Below, piece after piece: positions 9,891 through 21,700 of a stretch of DNA of 64,000 bases. The DNA is from Bryopsis sp. KO-2023. Taxonomy: Eukaryota; Chlorophyta; Ulvophyceae; Bryopsidales; Bryopsidaceae. The DNA lies in contig BSYQ01000001.1 in assembly GCA_030272585.1 (NCBI GenBank), forward strand, positions 5,332,001-5,396,000, read 5' to 3'. Position 1 is the first letter of the stretch, and each line of letters starts with the position of its first letter. The translations under genes were made by a program, and so were the position numbers. The notes beneath the pieces are model-generated. The model saw nothing but the letters and a program-made list of their open reading frames with translations, did not search any database and was not told where the DNA came from.

Positions 9891-12245
9891 GAGCCACGTA
9901 AATCGGAGTGCTTCCACAGGATTTACATGTTTAAGCAGGAGTTCCATGCTGCTGGAGACAACATCAACCACGGTTCCAAATTTGGAAGCAAACCCATTGA
10001 AGCGTTGGTCGATGTTGAATGCATTGAGGGTTTGAAGGTGAAGTGCGTCCCCAGCTATTCTGCTGAGGAGCTATAAACTCGTTTACCTCCAAATTAACCA
10101 ACACTTGATTTTGTTTTTTTAACAGCTCATGAACACCTGGGGGGCTGAGTTCCATAACGTACTCAATGAGTCGGTTTGTCGTGGGCACCTCAGACGTGTT
10201 GAGGTGGGGGCAGCGAAAGTTTGTGCAACATGAGTTCAAACTCTTTGGAAGGTTCTTCTTGGTGATGTTTGTTCCCTTGGCAACAATGATGTTGAAAAAT
10301 TACTTGTTGGAGATTTGCCTCCCTGTCAGTGCAATAACACATTTCAGACAGAATAGCCAACTCACGCTGCTGAGCCTTTTGTGGCTTTCTCTCGATGCTT
10401 TTTTCCCAGCTTCTGGTGGAAGCAGGGGCAACTCTTAAGCGCCCGCCAGCTATGGAGCCATGCAGTTGTGATAGCTGCGACGATGATACCAAAACAAGAA
10501 TCAAAGCTCTCCTGGGCAACCAAGGTGAAACAGGCCAAAAATTGTTGAGCATGTCGATTTTTGGCTGTCGAACAACCAAAAGTTTTTTAGTTTGACAGTC
10601 AAAATTGTGATCAGATATTTCTTCCCTGTGAATCATTCCCAGTGTAGATAATGTTTCTTTTTTTTTTAACTGCAGTAGTGCATGTTGTGGAAATGTGATC
10701 ATCTGGATGGATGCAAATCAACTGGATTTATTCTTGAAGAATAGCAGCCACAGATTTGTGAATTTGATGCAGGAGGAACCATCAGTTGCGATTTTTTGGA
10801 AAATATCAATTATTTTTCTCTTGACGGGGTATTGAACGATGGAACACAAGACATCACTGATAGTGAGGGGGAATGTTGTGAAATGTGCACCAGCAATCCA
10901 TGTGAGTGCAGTGTGGACTGGCATTTCTACTAAAAAACACCCAAAAAAGCAGAGAAAACAGCTGGTTCTTTTCATTCTCGTCTGTTTTCGAAGCAAAAAG
11001 TGCGAAACATTCGGGTGTCGTGATGTTGGGGAGAGATTGCGTGGCGGTTGTTGCAGCTTGCTTGGCATGGACAAGCATGACTAAGTCCAAAGGCCGCACC
11101 AAAGCTGGCGAATGCTGGCTCCAAAAGTATGTCGACCGGATCGATCACGGGCCAGGGAGCGGTCTGAATTCATGCTCGTTTTTGTCGGAAGTCCTCCATA
11201 CTGGAGGGAGGTCATCTGAATGATGGAAAGAAAGATATCACATGGACCAACGACGAATGCTGCAGGATGTGCAATGCCAATGCTGGTACGGGGAATCTGC
11301 TGAAAAAATAAACATGATGAAAAAAGGAAAAGACAAACATTCATGCTCTTAATTTATTACTCGAAGCAAGAAAATCTGCCTTTGCTTTTTTTCTTTTTTC
11401 TTTCTTCCTCAAGTCGATCGATGAGAGTGCTGCTGCATTCTCAAAGATACTGTGATTTGATTGCGTATGAATAGTTCGGAACTCTTTTTTTTTCCATCAT
11501 CCTTGGGGAAAAATCCTGAGATGTCCACTGCCATTCTTAAAATTGGATCTGAGCACTGGGCACTCTCTTTTGGCAGTGTGCGACGCCTGGACCAGATTTA
11601 AGAAAAACACCGACAAAAACCGCAAAGGAGAGTGCTGGCTCATAGAGAATGTCTCTCGTGTCGTGATTCTGCGTGACAGCAGTGCGGATAGTGGACTGAA
11701 ATGGTCAGCTGAATGGCAGTCACATATTCAGTGATGGGGGAAGCACTGATAAAATTTTCCCTAGCTCCAGTAGAGCAGGATCTGTTCGTTTTTTGTTTAA
11801 TTCTTTTTTGCATCAATTTTTTGTTGCTGCAGTTCAGCAACTGTGCAACAGTTTTTGGTTTGGACAGGTCCAATTGAATCCATCCTCCCTCTTTACACTT
11901 TGAAACCTTTTTTTTTTAATCCTTGGATATGAAAGAGAGCGAGGAATTGTTGGTCTTACTTGTGTCTTCAAAAACATTTCAGGATTGTATTGGTTGGTTT
12001 TTTCCTTACAAAAGAGATGCTTCGGCTATAAAATCTTTGTGTTGGAATTTTGAGTTTTAAAACCAGAATTTTTGATTAAGGAGCATTGCAATTGTTAATA
12101 TTCCATAAGATAATCAGGTCGATAAAATCCGAAGATGCTTGATATTGATGCTACTAACTTGTAGCATCAATAATATCAAGCATAAATTCAAATAATCAAT
12201 GATCAAAACTGACTTGGTCACATTGTCCAATGTCATAAACGGCAC
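9891..12245 (+). repeat. Tandem duplication, left copy
   Basis: About 2.35 kb homologous to 12827-15136, starting in intron 1 of the ANK-PAN gene and ending past its 3' flank in a stretch also shared antisense. The homology is visible exon by exon and in intron stretches such as the one after 10620. The copies have diverged by many substitutions and small indels, so the duplication is not recent. Confidence 0.85.
9939..11734 (+). pseudogene. ANK-PAN gene, 5'-truncated and frameshifted copy
   Basis: Exons recognisable by homology to the neighbour are 9939-10037, 10126-10203, 10410-10524, 10773-10901, 11057-11285 and 11577-11734. Splice sites and phases match the intact copy for the first four. 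There is no counterpart of the signal-peptide exon, because homology begins inside intron 1 just right of the retroelement. The exon 11057-11285 is one base out of phase: after the first PAN half (AGECWL) its frame reads into a stop near 11220, while the conserved DITWTNDECCRMC segment lies in another frame. The last exon still carries DAWTRFK and GECWL. Transcription could persist, but a secreted full-length product is not expected. Confidence 0.75.
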
Positions 12246-12597
12246 CATAAAAAGCGGCACAATAACAAGGTACTGCTGCACGCACATCCTGTAACCTCTA
12301 TCATCTCGTCTCAGTCCGCATGACAGACGCAGGAGATCGGCACCACCCAGATTTGCGGTCTTCCTGTGCTTTGTCGAGGATAAAATGGCACCTCCTCTGA
12401 CCTTTTTGGGTGTGTTGAGGAATGATGCGTTTTTGGCTGGCAGGCGTTGTGGCGGCGGTCTCGATCGCCCTGGTTTTTGAAGGTAGGCGTTTTGGAATCC
12501 ACCCCAGCCTGCCATGCGCGGTTTCTTTGGCGTCGATCCAACGATCGAAGGATAGGTGTTGGGAGGGGTCAATTTAAGTGATAAGGAGCCAGCCGCC
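11735..12597. other. Intergenic: 3' flank of the pseudogene and upstream region of the ANK-PAN gene
   Basis: The left part, to 12245, belongs to the duplicated block. From 12246 to 12597 the sequence is unique and more GC-balanced and must hold the promoter of the ANK-PAN gene. I see no clear TATA box. The start codon at 12598 lies in a strong context (GCCGCCATG). Confidence 0.5.
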
Positions 12598-14650
12598 ATG
12601 CAAAGGTGTCTTAGAGAAGAGGACTTGGAGTGGCGATTATCACGTTTGATTCTTCTTGTCACGGTTGGTGCAGGGGCTTTGTGTCTCCAGCGCTCGGGCG
12701 AATCATGCTCCTCTTTCTATACGGGCGGCTACGACGATCATCGGTTTTTTCAAGCCGTCAGAGCTCATGATCTCGAATGCATGAAGGTAACTTTCTTGAC
12801 CGATCGCTGGGCGCTTTTGTTTCAAAGAGCAACGCAAATTGGAGTACTTCACAGGCTTTCCAATTTTTGTGTTTACCCAGGAGTTTCATGCTGCTGGAGA
12901 CAACATTAACAGAGGTCTCAAATTTGGAGCCAAACCCATTGAAGCGTTGTGCTATGATACAAATCTGGAGGGGTTGAAGGTGAAGTGCGTCCCTTGCTTT
13001 CCGAACAGGAGCTGTACTCTTTTACTTTCAAATATATATGATACATTTGTTGGTTTTTGCAGCTTATGATCAGCTGGGGTGCTAAGTTCTTCAGAGCACT
13101 CGATCAGTCAGTTTGCCGTGGGCAACCCCAGTGTGTCAAGGTGAGGGCACCGAAGAATTGTGCATTCTTAAACTTTCTTGCAGGTTCTGTGCAGGTTTTC
13201 TCGGGTGCTGACATTATGAGTTCAACTTCATCAGAATGCTCTTTGGGTGCCAATGATAATTTGGCAAGGTTTTGTTTCGGAGATTTTCCTCACGGCGCAG
13301 TGCATTAGCTAGACTAGCCAAATCACGCTGTTTGGACTTGTTTTCCCAGGTTCTGTTGGAAGCAGGGGCCGTTTTTGGCCGCATGCCACACCCGGAGCCA
13401 TGCAGTTGTAGGCGATATGATTGTGATGATGGCATCAAAAATATAGTCAAAGATCTTCTAAGTGAGCTCCCCAAAATTGTTGAGCATGTCGATTTTTGGC
13501 TGTCGAACAACCAAACCTTTTTTTAATTTGACTGTCGAAAATGTGTGATCAGATATTTCTTCTCTGTGAATCATTCCCAGTGTAGATAATGGGTTTTTTT
13601 TCCCCAACTTCAGTGCATGTTGTGGTGATGTGATCCTCTGGATGGACGCAAATCGAAACAGCAGGACTCGACAATATCTGAATTTGATGTAGATGGAGGA
13701 AATGGAGGTGGTGATGGCAGTGGTTACAGTTGTGGTGTTTTGTATGACACCGACTTTCCATCTTCTTGGGGAATATTGAACAATGGAAAACAAGACATCA
13801 CTGATACCAATGAGGAGTGTTGTGAAATGTGCACCAGCAATCCATGTGAGTGTTGTTCCCTCACTTTGAGAAAACAGCTGGTTTTTTTCCCGTTCTTGTC
13901 AGGTTTTGAGGAAGAAAGATGCAAAATATTCGATGTCGTGATACTGGGGGTGGATTGTGTGTTCGGCAATTATTCTCCTGGTGGTTGTTGCAGCTTGCGC
14001 GGTATGGACAAGGGTGGCTAAGTCCTCCGGCGGCAGCCAAGCTGGCGAATGCTGGCTCAGGGAGCATGTTCCCAAGGGAAAAAAAGCAGACGGGTTGAAC
14101 AGCGGTCGGAATGCATGCTCAATTCTGTCGCCGGGCACGGACTTCCCTTCTGAGGACGGTCACGTGAATCAAGGAGTTGTTGATATCACAAAAAACAACG
14201 AAGAATGCTGCAAGTTGTGCAATGCTGATACCAGTAAGGGGAATCTGTCAAAAATGAATACTAATGTTATTAGATGGACAGATTAGTGCTCCAAATTGAT
14301 AACTCCATCATATATAACTTTGCCTTTTTTGAACAATGGGAGTGCTGCTGCTGTATTCTCGATAATAAACTGTGATTTGATTGCGTATGAATTTTTTGCG
14401 GACTCTTTTTTTCTTTGGTGGACCTTTAAGGAAAAAGAGCTTACATCAAGATCTTGGGATGTCCAATGCATTTCTTGAAATTAAAACTGAGCATTGGGCT
14501 CTCTTTTTGTCAGGGTGCGAAGCCTGGACCAGGATCAAATCTGACACTGAATATAACAGAGAAGGAGAGTGCTGGCTCAGAAGCTATGTACCCAATGGCG
14601 TGCTGAATGACAATACCGATAGTGGGCGAAAAGCTCCTGTCCCAAAATAG
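12598..14650 (+). CDS. Predicted secreted protein with ankyrin repeats and two PAN/Apple domains
   Basis: Seven exons (12598-12786, 12881-12979, 13063-13140, 13350-13461, 13693-13845, 13994-14233, 14514-14650) join in phase to 335 codons. Residues about 12-30 are hydrophobic (LILLVTVGAGALCL), reading as a signal peptide or anchor. Residues about 48-135 look like ankyrin repeats: exon 2 is exactly 33 codons, starts at the repeat helix and ends EGLK, and exon 3 resumes LMISWGAK, so introns fall at repeat borders in phase 0. Two PAN/Apple domains follow, each with ECC..C, C.(A/V)WT and GECWL..(Y/H)VP motifs split by an intron at the same place. PAN domains bind protein or carbohydrate, often outside the cell or on adhesins. 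The ligand is unknown. The left neighbour is a broken copy. Confidence 0.8.
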
Positions 14651-15136
14651 AGAAACTCTGTCCCAGACAAAATCTGTGAAGGAAGTGCTGATGTCCCTCC
14701 TGCTGCTGCGTCACATATTCAGTGATGAGGGATGTGCATTGATGCCATTTTTTTCAGCTACAGTAGAGAAGGACCTGTCCGTTTTTTTAAATTCTTTTTG
14801 CATCCTTTTTTTTGTTGCTGCAGTTCAGCGACTGTGCAACAGTTTTTGGTTTGGACAGGTCCCCAAGGAATCCATTTCCCTTCTTCAGGAGGGGAAAAAA
14901 ATATATGAAATAGAATGAGGAATTATTGCTTGTATTATTTTTTCAACATATATTGTGATGTAATTTTGAGCTTTAAACCTATAATATTTGATGAAGCAGT
15001 CTTTCTTATATTCTGATAAAATCCGAAGATGTTCACACTGCTTGAAATCAGTAGCATCAATAATGTCAAATCTTAACTCAATTAATGAAGGATCAAACCT
15101 TTTAAGATTACATCGTTCAATATCTAGAAACGACAC
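12827..15136 (+). repeat. Tandem duplication, right copy
   Basis: Homologous to 9891-12245. It contains exons 2-7 of the intact ANK-PAN gene plus about 480 bp of 3' flank. Confidence 0.85.
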
Positions 15137-15178
15137 GTTGGCTGGGAATTTATGCACGTAACTTGCCTGTGTCCTCAT
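14990..15178 (-). pseudogene. Possible leucine-rich-repeat exon fragment
   Basis: Minus-strand frame with LRR-like periodicity (VSFLDIERCNLKRFDPSL, then IELRFDII and HLRIL). A diverged version ending in the same HLRILS lies at the matching place of the left duplication copy (12114-12240). The pattern could be chance, but its retention in both copies makes an old gene remnant plausible. No start, splice partners or full repeat array are visible. Confidence 0.25.
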
Positions 15179-18100
15179 GGTTCATTGTTTATCTCTTCGG
15201 TTTCTATTGAAAGAGGCCGGAGCGCCATTTGTTGGGGTTGTTTTTCGCCAAGACTAAGAGTGGTGCAACAAACCTGTGATTTTTGAAAAAGAAAAGAATA
15301 TTGGATGGAATCTGAAAAATTATGCTTTTTTCAGCCCCTGATTCTAGCAGCTCAAACTTTGTGTTTGGAGAGTAGAAAGGAGACTCGACACACAGAAGTG
15401 GATTTTCTGGGAAGACCTTATCGAATTTCAAAAAACAACATTGAACTGAAATGTCACGTCACTGCAACGCAAGAATAGAAACTGTAAAATCAATTACGGA
15501 TAATTACATTAAGGCAAAAAGAGGCCATCACCCCCCATCACCCCCACAGTGCCGGAAGAATACAAACGTAACCACACGATGTGAAGAAAGCACCTGAAAA
15601 GCTCTCCAAAATCCAAGGAGATGAAAAAAAAACCCCAAAAGTTCACCACACAATAAGAAAGGCATGAAGAAAATCAAAACAAAATAGATTGTCGACGCTT
15701 ATAGGACAGAAGCCAAAAGGTGGAATCTTCGTGTGAAGTCATGATTTGACAACATTGTGAAAAAAAAAAAAAAGCATCGAATTACATTGTGGAGGAGACA
15801 AACAAACATAAATTAACTGGGAATAGAGTCAACTAATCGCCTTATTTTCTGAAATCAAATAGAAGTCGTAGAATTTTCATTTTCTGAACTGGTATTAACG
15901 AGTACTTCAATCTTCCTATTAAGCCAGAACATTGCGGAAGCCCGCCATGAGCCTATAGAAATTAACAGATAAACAATCGATTGTTGGCCGAGGCCGGGGT
16001 ACAACACACTCTTCAACACCAAGGCTAAGCCTTAAGAGGACTTACAAAGCTTGCAACTCATAAACCACAGCACAAATATATATTCCCATATCCATGCGTA
16101 CTGATTGTCCCGCTTCTCGGCAATACATCCTTTTCCGTACTTCTTCTCCCTGACTCATCTCCCCTCACTTTCATTCTTTCCCTTCATTCTGTTCAATCTA
16201 ACCCTCCTTTTCTACAGAGCCATCACCTCGCCCACTCCCAGCAATTTGTACATACCAGACATGCTTTTTGTGCTTCTTCTTCCACAGCACATTCGTGTGT
16301 GGTCAGAAAATACCCCAAAACGAGGAAGATGAGATATTCATCGATACATTAGAGAACCTTCTTGGTTTAGCATTTCTGATAATTCAAGTGTCAAGCAAGG
16401 ATCAAATATTAACCAACACAATTATTGATATAACTTGATATTAATAATTATTAATATAGTTTTTGTATAATATAATTGTGTTTTTTTGAGAAAGGGTTCA
16501 CAGGGCCCGGTCCCCTTCTCTGTCCGCCGATCCCAAATGAAAGCCAAACTGATGATTTACAAACTTTAAGAATCGGAGAACTGTTGCGAGAGAATTTTTC
16601 CTTAGACCTGTGGATTAGAAGGGTAGCTAGTTGACTGGGTAAAGCGTTTGGCTTCTTTGCAAAAACTAGCGACAATCCTGTGAACTGCTATGCACCAGCT
16701 GCAAAGCTAGAAAGATAACTGTAAATACATATGAAACATTGATCGATAAGGTTGAATATGTTGCAGGGCCACCGATCATTGAATTCCAACCTCCTTTTGT
16801 GGGTGTGTGCTAATCAACAGCCGGCTTTCAGACATCAAACATCAAACCAAAAAAAAATTACAAGGGAGGCTCCCAACAATGCTCCACGCTAAGCGGCACC
16901 TAGTAAAATCATCCCAGATTCATGTCAAACTCAAAACACCCAGGATGATTTTCTCTATAAAATTAGTTCTGCCCCACAGTAACATTCATTTTCGTCAAAA
17001 ATTCGTATCACATCTTCAATTCAAAAAAAACCTTTCGTTGCCTCTTTTCAACTCTTTTTCCTTTTTTTTTTCCTTTTTCTAGAGGCAACAAAATAGCACC
17101 AAACTAGAAAAAAAAAGCGAAAAAACAGTGCTCTTGAAATTGGGGAATCAAAACCAAAAAAAAAGAAAAAAACAAACAAACAAAACGCTACAACAAAGCA
17201 AAAAAAAAATTCTGCACTTATCTTCCATTAAAAAAAGAGATAACTTTTTTTTTAGTTCGATTCATGCACACTCAAAAATTCCTCTTCCATTTTTTTCTTT
17301 CCAAAAGTCTCCTCTCATCACCAAGTCGATTCAGAACCGTTCTAGAACCATTTTTTTTTTTCAAAAACCCCTCTTGTAGGTCTCAACCATTTGTACCTCA
17401 CATTCCTTTGGTCTATTTTTTTTTCCCCTTTAATATCGCGGTGGAAAAAAGAGGAAAAAAAATCACCTCTTGTGTCAAAGCGATTCATCCTTTTCTCCTC
17501 CCTATACAATAGACATCACTACCTCAACAGTCTTTTTTTTTTTAAACACCAGATTTTGCATGGGCATTTGAAAAGTCTTTTCAATGGAGTACAAATCTAG
17601 CCGACTTCCTTTCTGTCGATTTCGATCGGAAGTGAATCGGGGAATTTTTACCTCATAAATTCTTTTAACTTTTTCAAAGTCAAGTTTTTTTTTTCTGTCT
17701 CTCTTTTTTCTTCCAATTTAATTTCCTTCATCCATATCACTCCCTAAACTCGCATCTTTGCAAGGTGATACAGGTTCCCTTCCCCCCTTTTTTTTTTCCT
17801 CCCCCATCCTAACAGTAACTCTTCCCACCCCTACTTGAAAATCTATTTCAGAAACGGTCACACTTATTCTTATTTTCTTGATAAACGTATATATATCCTA
17901 ACATACAAATCAAAATTATTTAATTTTTTTTTTCTTTTTTTCTGTTCTTTTTTTTTCTCTCCCCTTCCCTCCCTATATTTTCTGTTCGATATTCTTGCAT
18001 CAATCACGAAAAAATCAATTCTGTTTTTTTTTTCGTTTTCGTGGTCGATGCAAGTGCTATTTTTAGTTTTTGTCGCGCTTGTGCTTTGGTCTTCCCACTT

Positions 18101-18689
18101 TGGGATAATAAAGGTTCCCCACTTTGGAATTCTAAAGGTTCTAATCCTCTTAATTTTTGTTTCTTATATAAATATATTGCTTTTTTTTTTCCTCTCCTCT
18201 TTTCCCCTTCCCAAAAAATGTAATCAATCCAATCGAATCCAACAATTCCGTGGCTTATTTCTCCATTAGCCCCTCCCTTCCGGAGAAAAAAAAAGAAAAA
18301 ACGTCACCTGAACCAATTAATTCTTAAATTAACCGAGACTATAAATTATAAAAACCGTACAAACCACCTCATAAAATTTCTCGCGATAAATTTCTCACTC
18401 GCAGCGAGCCCTAATACCTCCGGGAAAGAAAAAAGACACGAAAATTATCATGCTTTCTTTTCCCATATATATATATATATATTTTTTTCTTCTTTCATAG
18501 CTTTTTAAACGGGAAGATCCTCCCCTAAAACATCCTGAAAACTGAAATTTCCAGTTTTTTTTTTTTCATCCTTTTTTAACGGGAAGATTCAGTTCTTCTC
18601 CCCCCTCCCCCCAAATAAATAGCACATTCTTTAACGATGAATTCTTGACAATGGCAAATTCTTTTTTTTCTTTTCCTTCGATACATACA

Positions 18690-18718
18690 TATATATTTAT
18701 ATATATATATATATATTT
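18690..18718. repeat. AT microsatellite
   Basis: An interrupted run of TA/AT dinucleotides before a T run; a similar AT tract lies at about 18465-18482. Confidence 0.8.
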
Positions 18719-21700
18719 TTTTCATCCTTCCCACCCCATCGTCGAAGGAGGGTAAGCAAGCAAAAAGGTGCAAAAATACATTCCATCCAATATTTTTCCT
18801 TCCAGGTTTTCCCTTTACGAAAACCAGAATTCAAAACTCCGAATTACAACTATCAGCCCTGTCCTCTATTTCTCTGACGATTTCTGAAAATTAAAAAAGC
18901 AAAGGAAAAAACGAAATTAAAAAAAAAGACGATTTAAAAAAAAAGACCAAAGAAAAAAAACAAAAAGAAATTCGCCAGGATTGTACAGCAGCTCCAAATC
19001 TTCATTCGTTAAGCAGCGATCTATATCGGCATGGCCTTCCATTTCTATTCTTAGATATTCCTAAGAATCCTCTTCTCCTCCTTTTCTTTCTTGATATGAA
19101 ACTTGTAAACAAGTTTCTTTCTTCCAGCAGCTATACATCATTAAGACCCCTCGTCCTTCCTAATCCATCTCGCAGTTCTCTCTCTCTGTCTGTCTATGAA
19201 AAGCCCCTCGAGTTTTGTGTGTTTTTACGAAACTTGGGCAAAAAAAGAAACAACAGAAAAAAAACACCCCATCAGAATTTAGGGGGTGATTTTTCCCCCC
19301 TGATATGCTATCCTCCAAAGAAGAGGAAGAGTAGAAAAAGAATACAGAAAAGAAAAATATGGGTAGTTTTTTCGTGGATTCATACGAAACTGCTGCTTTC
19401 TCGTTTTTTTTTTTTAAATTCCAATTTCCCGCTACGATTTCCTGCTATTATTTCAACATATTTGCTAGGGCAAGCGAGGAGGTAAAGGGAAAAAATGGGA
19501 GGGGATTTAAAGGGAGATATATTCTGCTGACATCGAATCATATTTTTTGAAGAAGAAATCATGTATGCTACTTTTCTCTTTTTTTGCCGAATCATAGATA
19601 TCAGATACATCTCCCTCCCCACCCCAGAAAAAAAAAGAGAGGTCATTTCAATTAATCATATTGCCAGGCCAGAAAAAAAAGAAAAAAAACCTTGTGCAAA
19701 CTGAAATTTACAAATCGAAATGCAATCCCAAACGGTACAATACGATTTTGAATCTGACCCGGCTCTCCATTATATGTACATCTATGCGTTTCTTTGTTTG
19801 TTTTTTTCTTCCGTCTCTCCCCCCCCCTCCCCTCCCTTTCCCATTACCAAAAAAATCACCCCTCCCTTTTTCCCTTTTTCTTTAACCCTTTTCTCTCACC
19901 CCAAATCTCTCTCTTGGAAACTGGGGTTCAGAAATTCTCAGACCCACACGGAAAAAGAAAAAAAAAACACAAAAAAACAGAAGGGGGTCAGAATTCAAGT
20001 AACTGTCCAAAAGGGCAGTAGTCCTTTCAAGAAATCCCCCAATGCTCTCAGATTGAGATAGAATCCTAACAATAACGTGCTACCTACAAAAAACCCCATT
20101 GGAAATATGTCTGAAAATAGCAGGAAAACACAACATGGATGGATAGGTCGCCACTCTTTTTCCAAAAAAAAAAAAAAAAAGCAGCGCAAGGGAAAAGGAG
20201 AAAAAAGCAAAGAGGAAAAAAAAAATCCTACTACTGCTGGAAATATGAAACAAACCCATCGGCATAGGTAACATTCCAATCTGCACGTTTTTTTTCAGCC
20301 TCTCCCCTTTCTTTTTCATTCGTTTTTTTTTCCTTTCCTCCCTTCTTTTTCGAGGTTTTCCTCTTTCTTATAAGATACAAAAAGGCAGGAAAAAGAAGGA
20401 GAAAAAAAAATACATGTCTATATGAAAAGATAAGAAACCCCCGAGAAACACACTCATAAATAAATCTGGGAGCATCCTTACGTCGGTCAAAAAAGAGAAG
20501 AAAACAGAAACGTCCCTGTGAGAAAAAAACCCAGAGTTTCAAAGAAATCATTTTTGATTTCTTTGTTTTCCTTTCTTTTCCTGCCGACAAAGAAACAACG
20601 AATCGAGGAAAATAAAAAAAAAAACGTGTTCATTTTTTCCCTTCCACTCCTCATTCCGTAGAAATCACACAAATCTTTTCACCAATATCTTTCGAATTCA
20701 CACCATTCTCCATACAAAAAAAAACAAAGGTAAAATCAACCGCTCATGTGTACCATGAAATCATCCAGCCCCCAACCCCCACAAAAAAAACAAAAAACCA
20801 CGATATCTTCTACAAAAAAATTCTGTTTTTTTTTTTTTTTTTCTTTTTTTGTTCTGCTGTCGGTTGGATACTATCTTTGTGAGTTGGTGATATTCACACA
20901 TTAATTACACCTCTTTTTTTTTCTTTGTTTTTTTGTCTCCACCCCTCATTTCAAAACTATAATAAAAGGCTTTTTTTTTCTCTATTCAGAATTAAGATTC
21001 TGCAATCGATCCATTTTTCCATCAAAACTGTACAACGAAATCCGAAGAAAGCCACATAAACGGGAAAAGTTCATTACTCTCCATTGCTACAGCATCATTC
21101 GTGGATTTGCTTATCTTTCCCCCTTTTCTTTTGTTCTTTTGGAGAAAAAAACAAAAACAAATCCAGCTTATCACTCTCCACTACACAGAAAAGAAAAACC
21201 TCTCTCCTCTTCGTGTTGTTTCTTTTTTTTTCTTCTTTTTTTTTTGCTCCTCAAAGTGCAGGAAAGCAATGATTCTAATCATCTATCAGAATCTTTTTTT
21301 TCTTTTCTTTTTGTTCACCACCGAGAGTTGAAAAACCTTCAAAACCCTTCTGAAGAGTATATATATAAATATATATATATAAAAGGTTTTTTTTCCTTCC
21401 AAAAATGGGCGAACAATCATCCAAAACGCTAGTTTTCTATCAAGAAAAAAACAAACCCTCATATGGCTTTTTCACGAGGTTTCAAATCCCTGGCATGCAC
21501 ACAACCGAAACGCTCTCTTCTCACCATGAGTTTTCATTTAGCCTTTCTTCGGATCCATTGAAAAATATCAAAGAAGAACAAAAAAGGGTGCACTCACACA
21601 CATACATACACAAACGATAAATTCCATCCCTTTTTCTTCCAATTTTTTTTCTTTTTTTCTTTTTTTGGGTTGTCTTCCTCTTCACTGCAGACAGAAAAGG

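Noticed and set aside
16618-16690. Sequence like a tRNA 5' half (GTAGCTAGTTGACTGGGTAAAGCG) with a short GTTCACAGG inverted pair at 16495 and 16680
   Set aside because: No T-arm or B box on the same strand and a poor anticodon stem; at best a degraded tRNA-like or MITE remnant.
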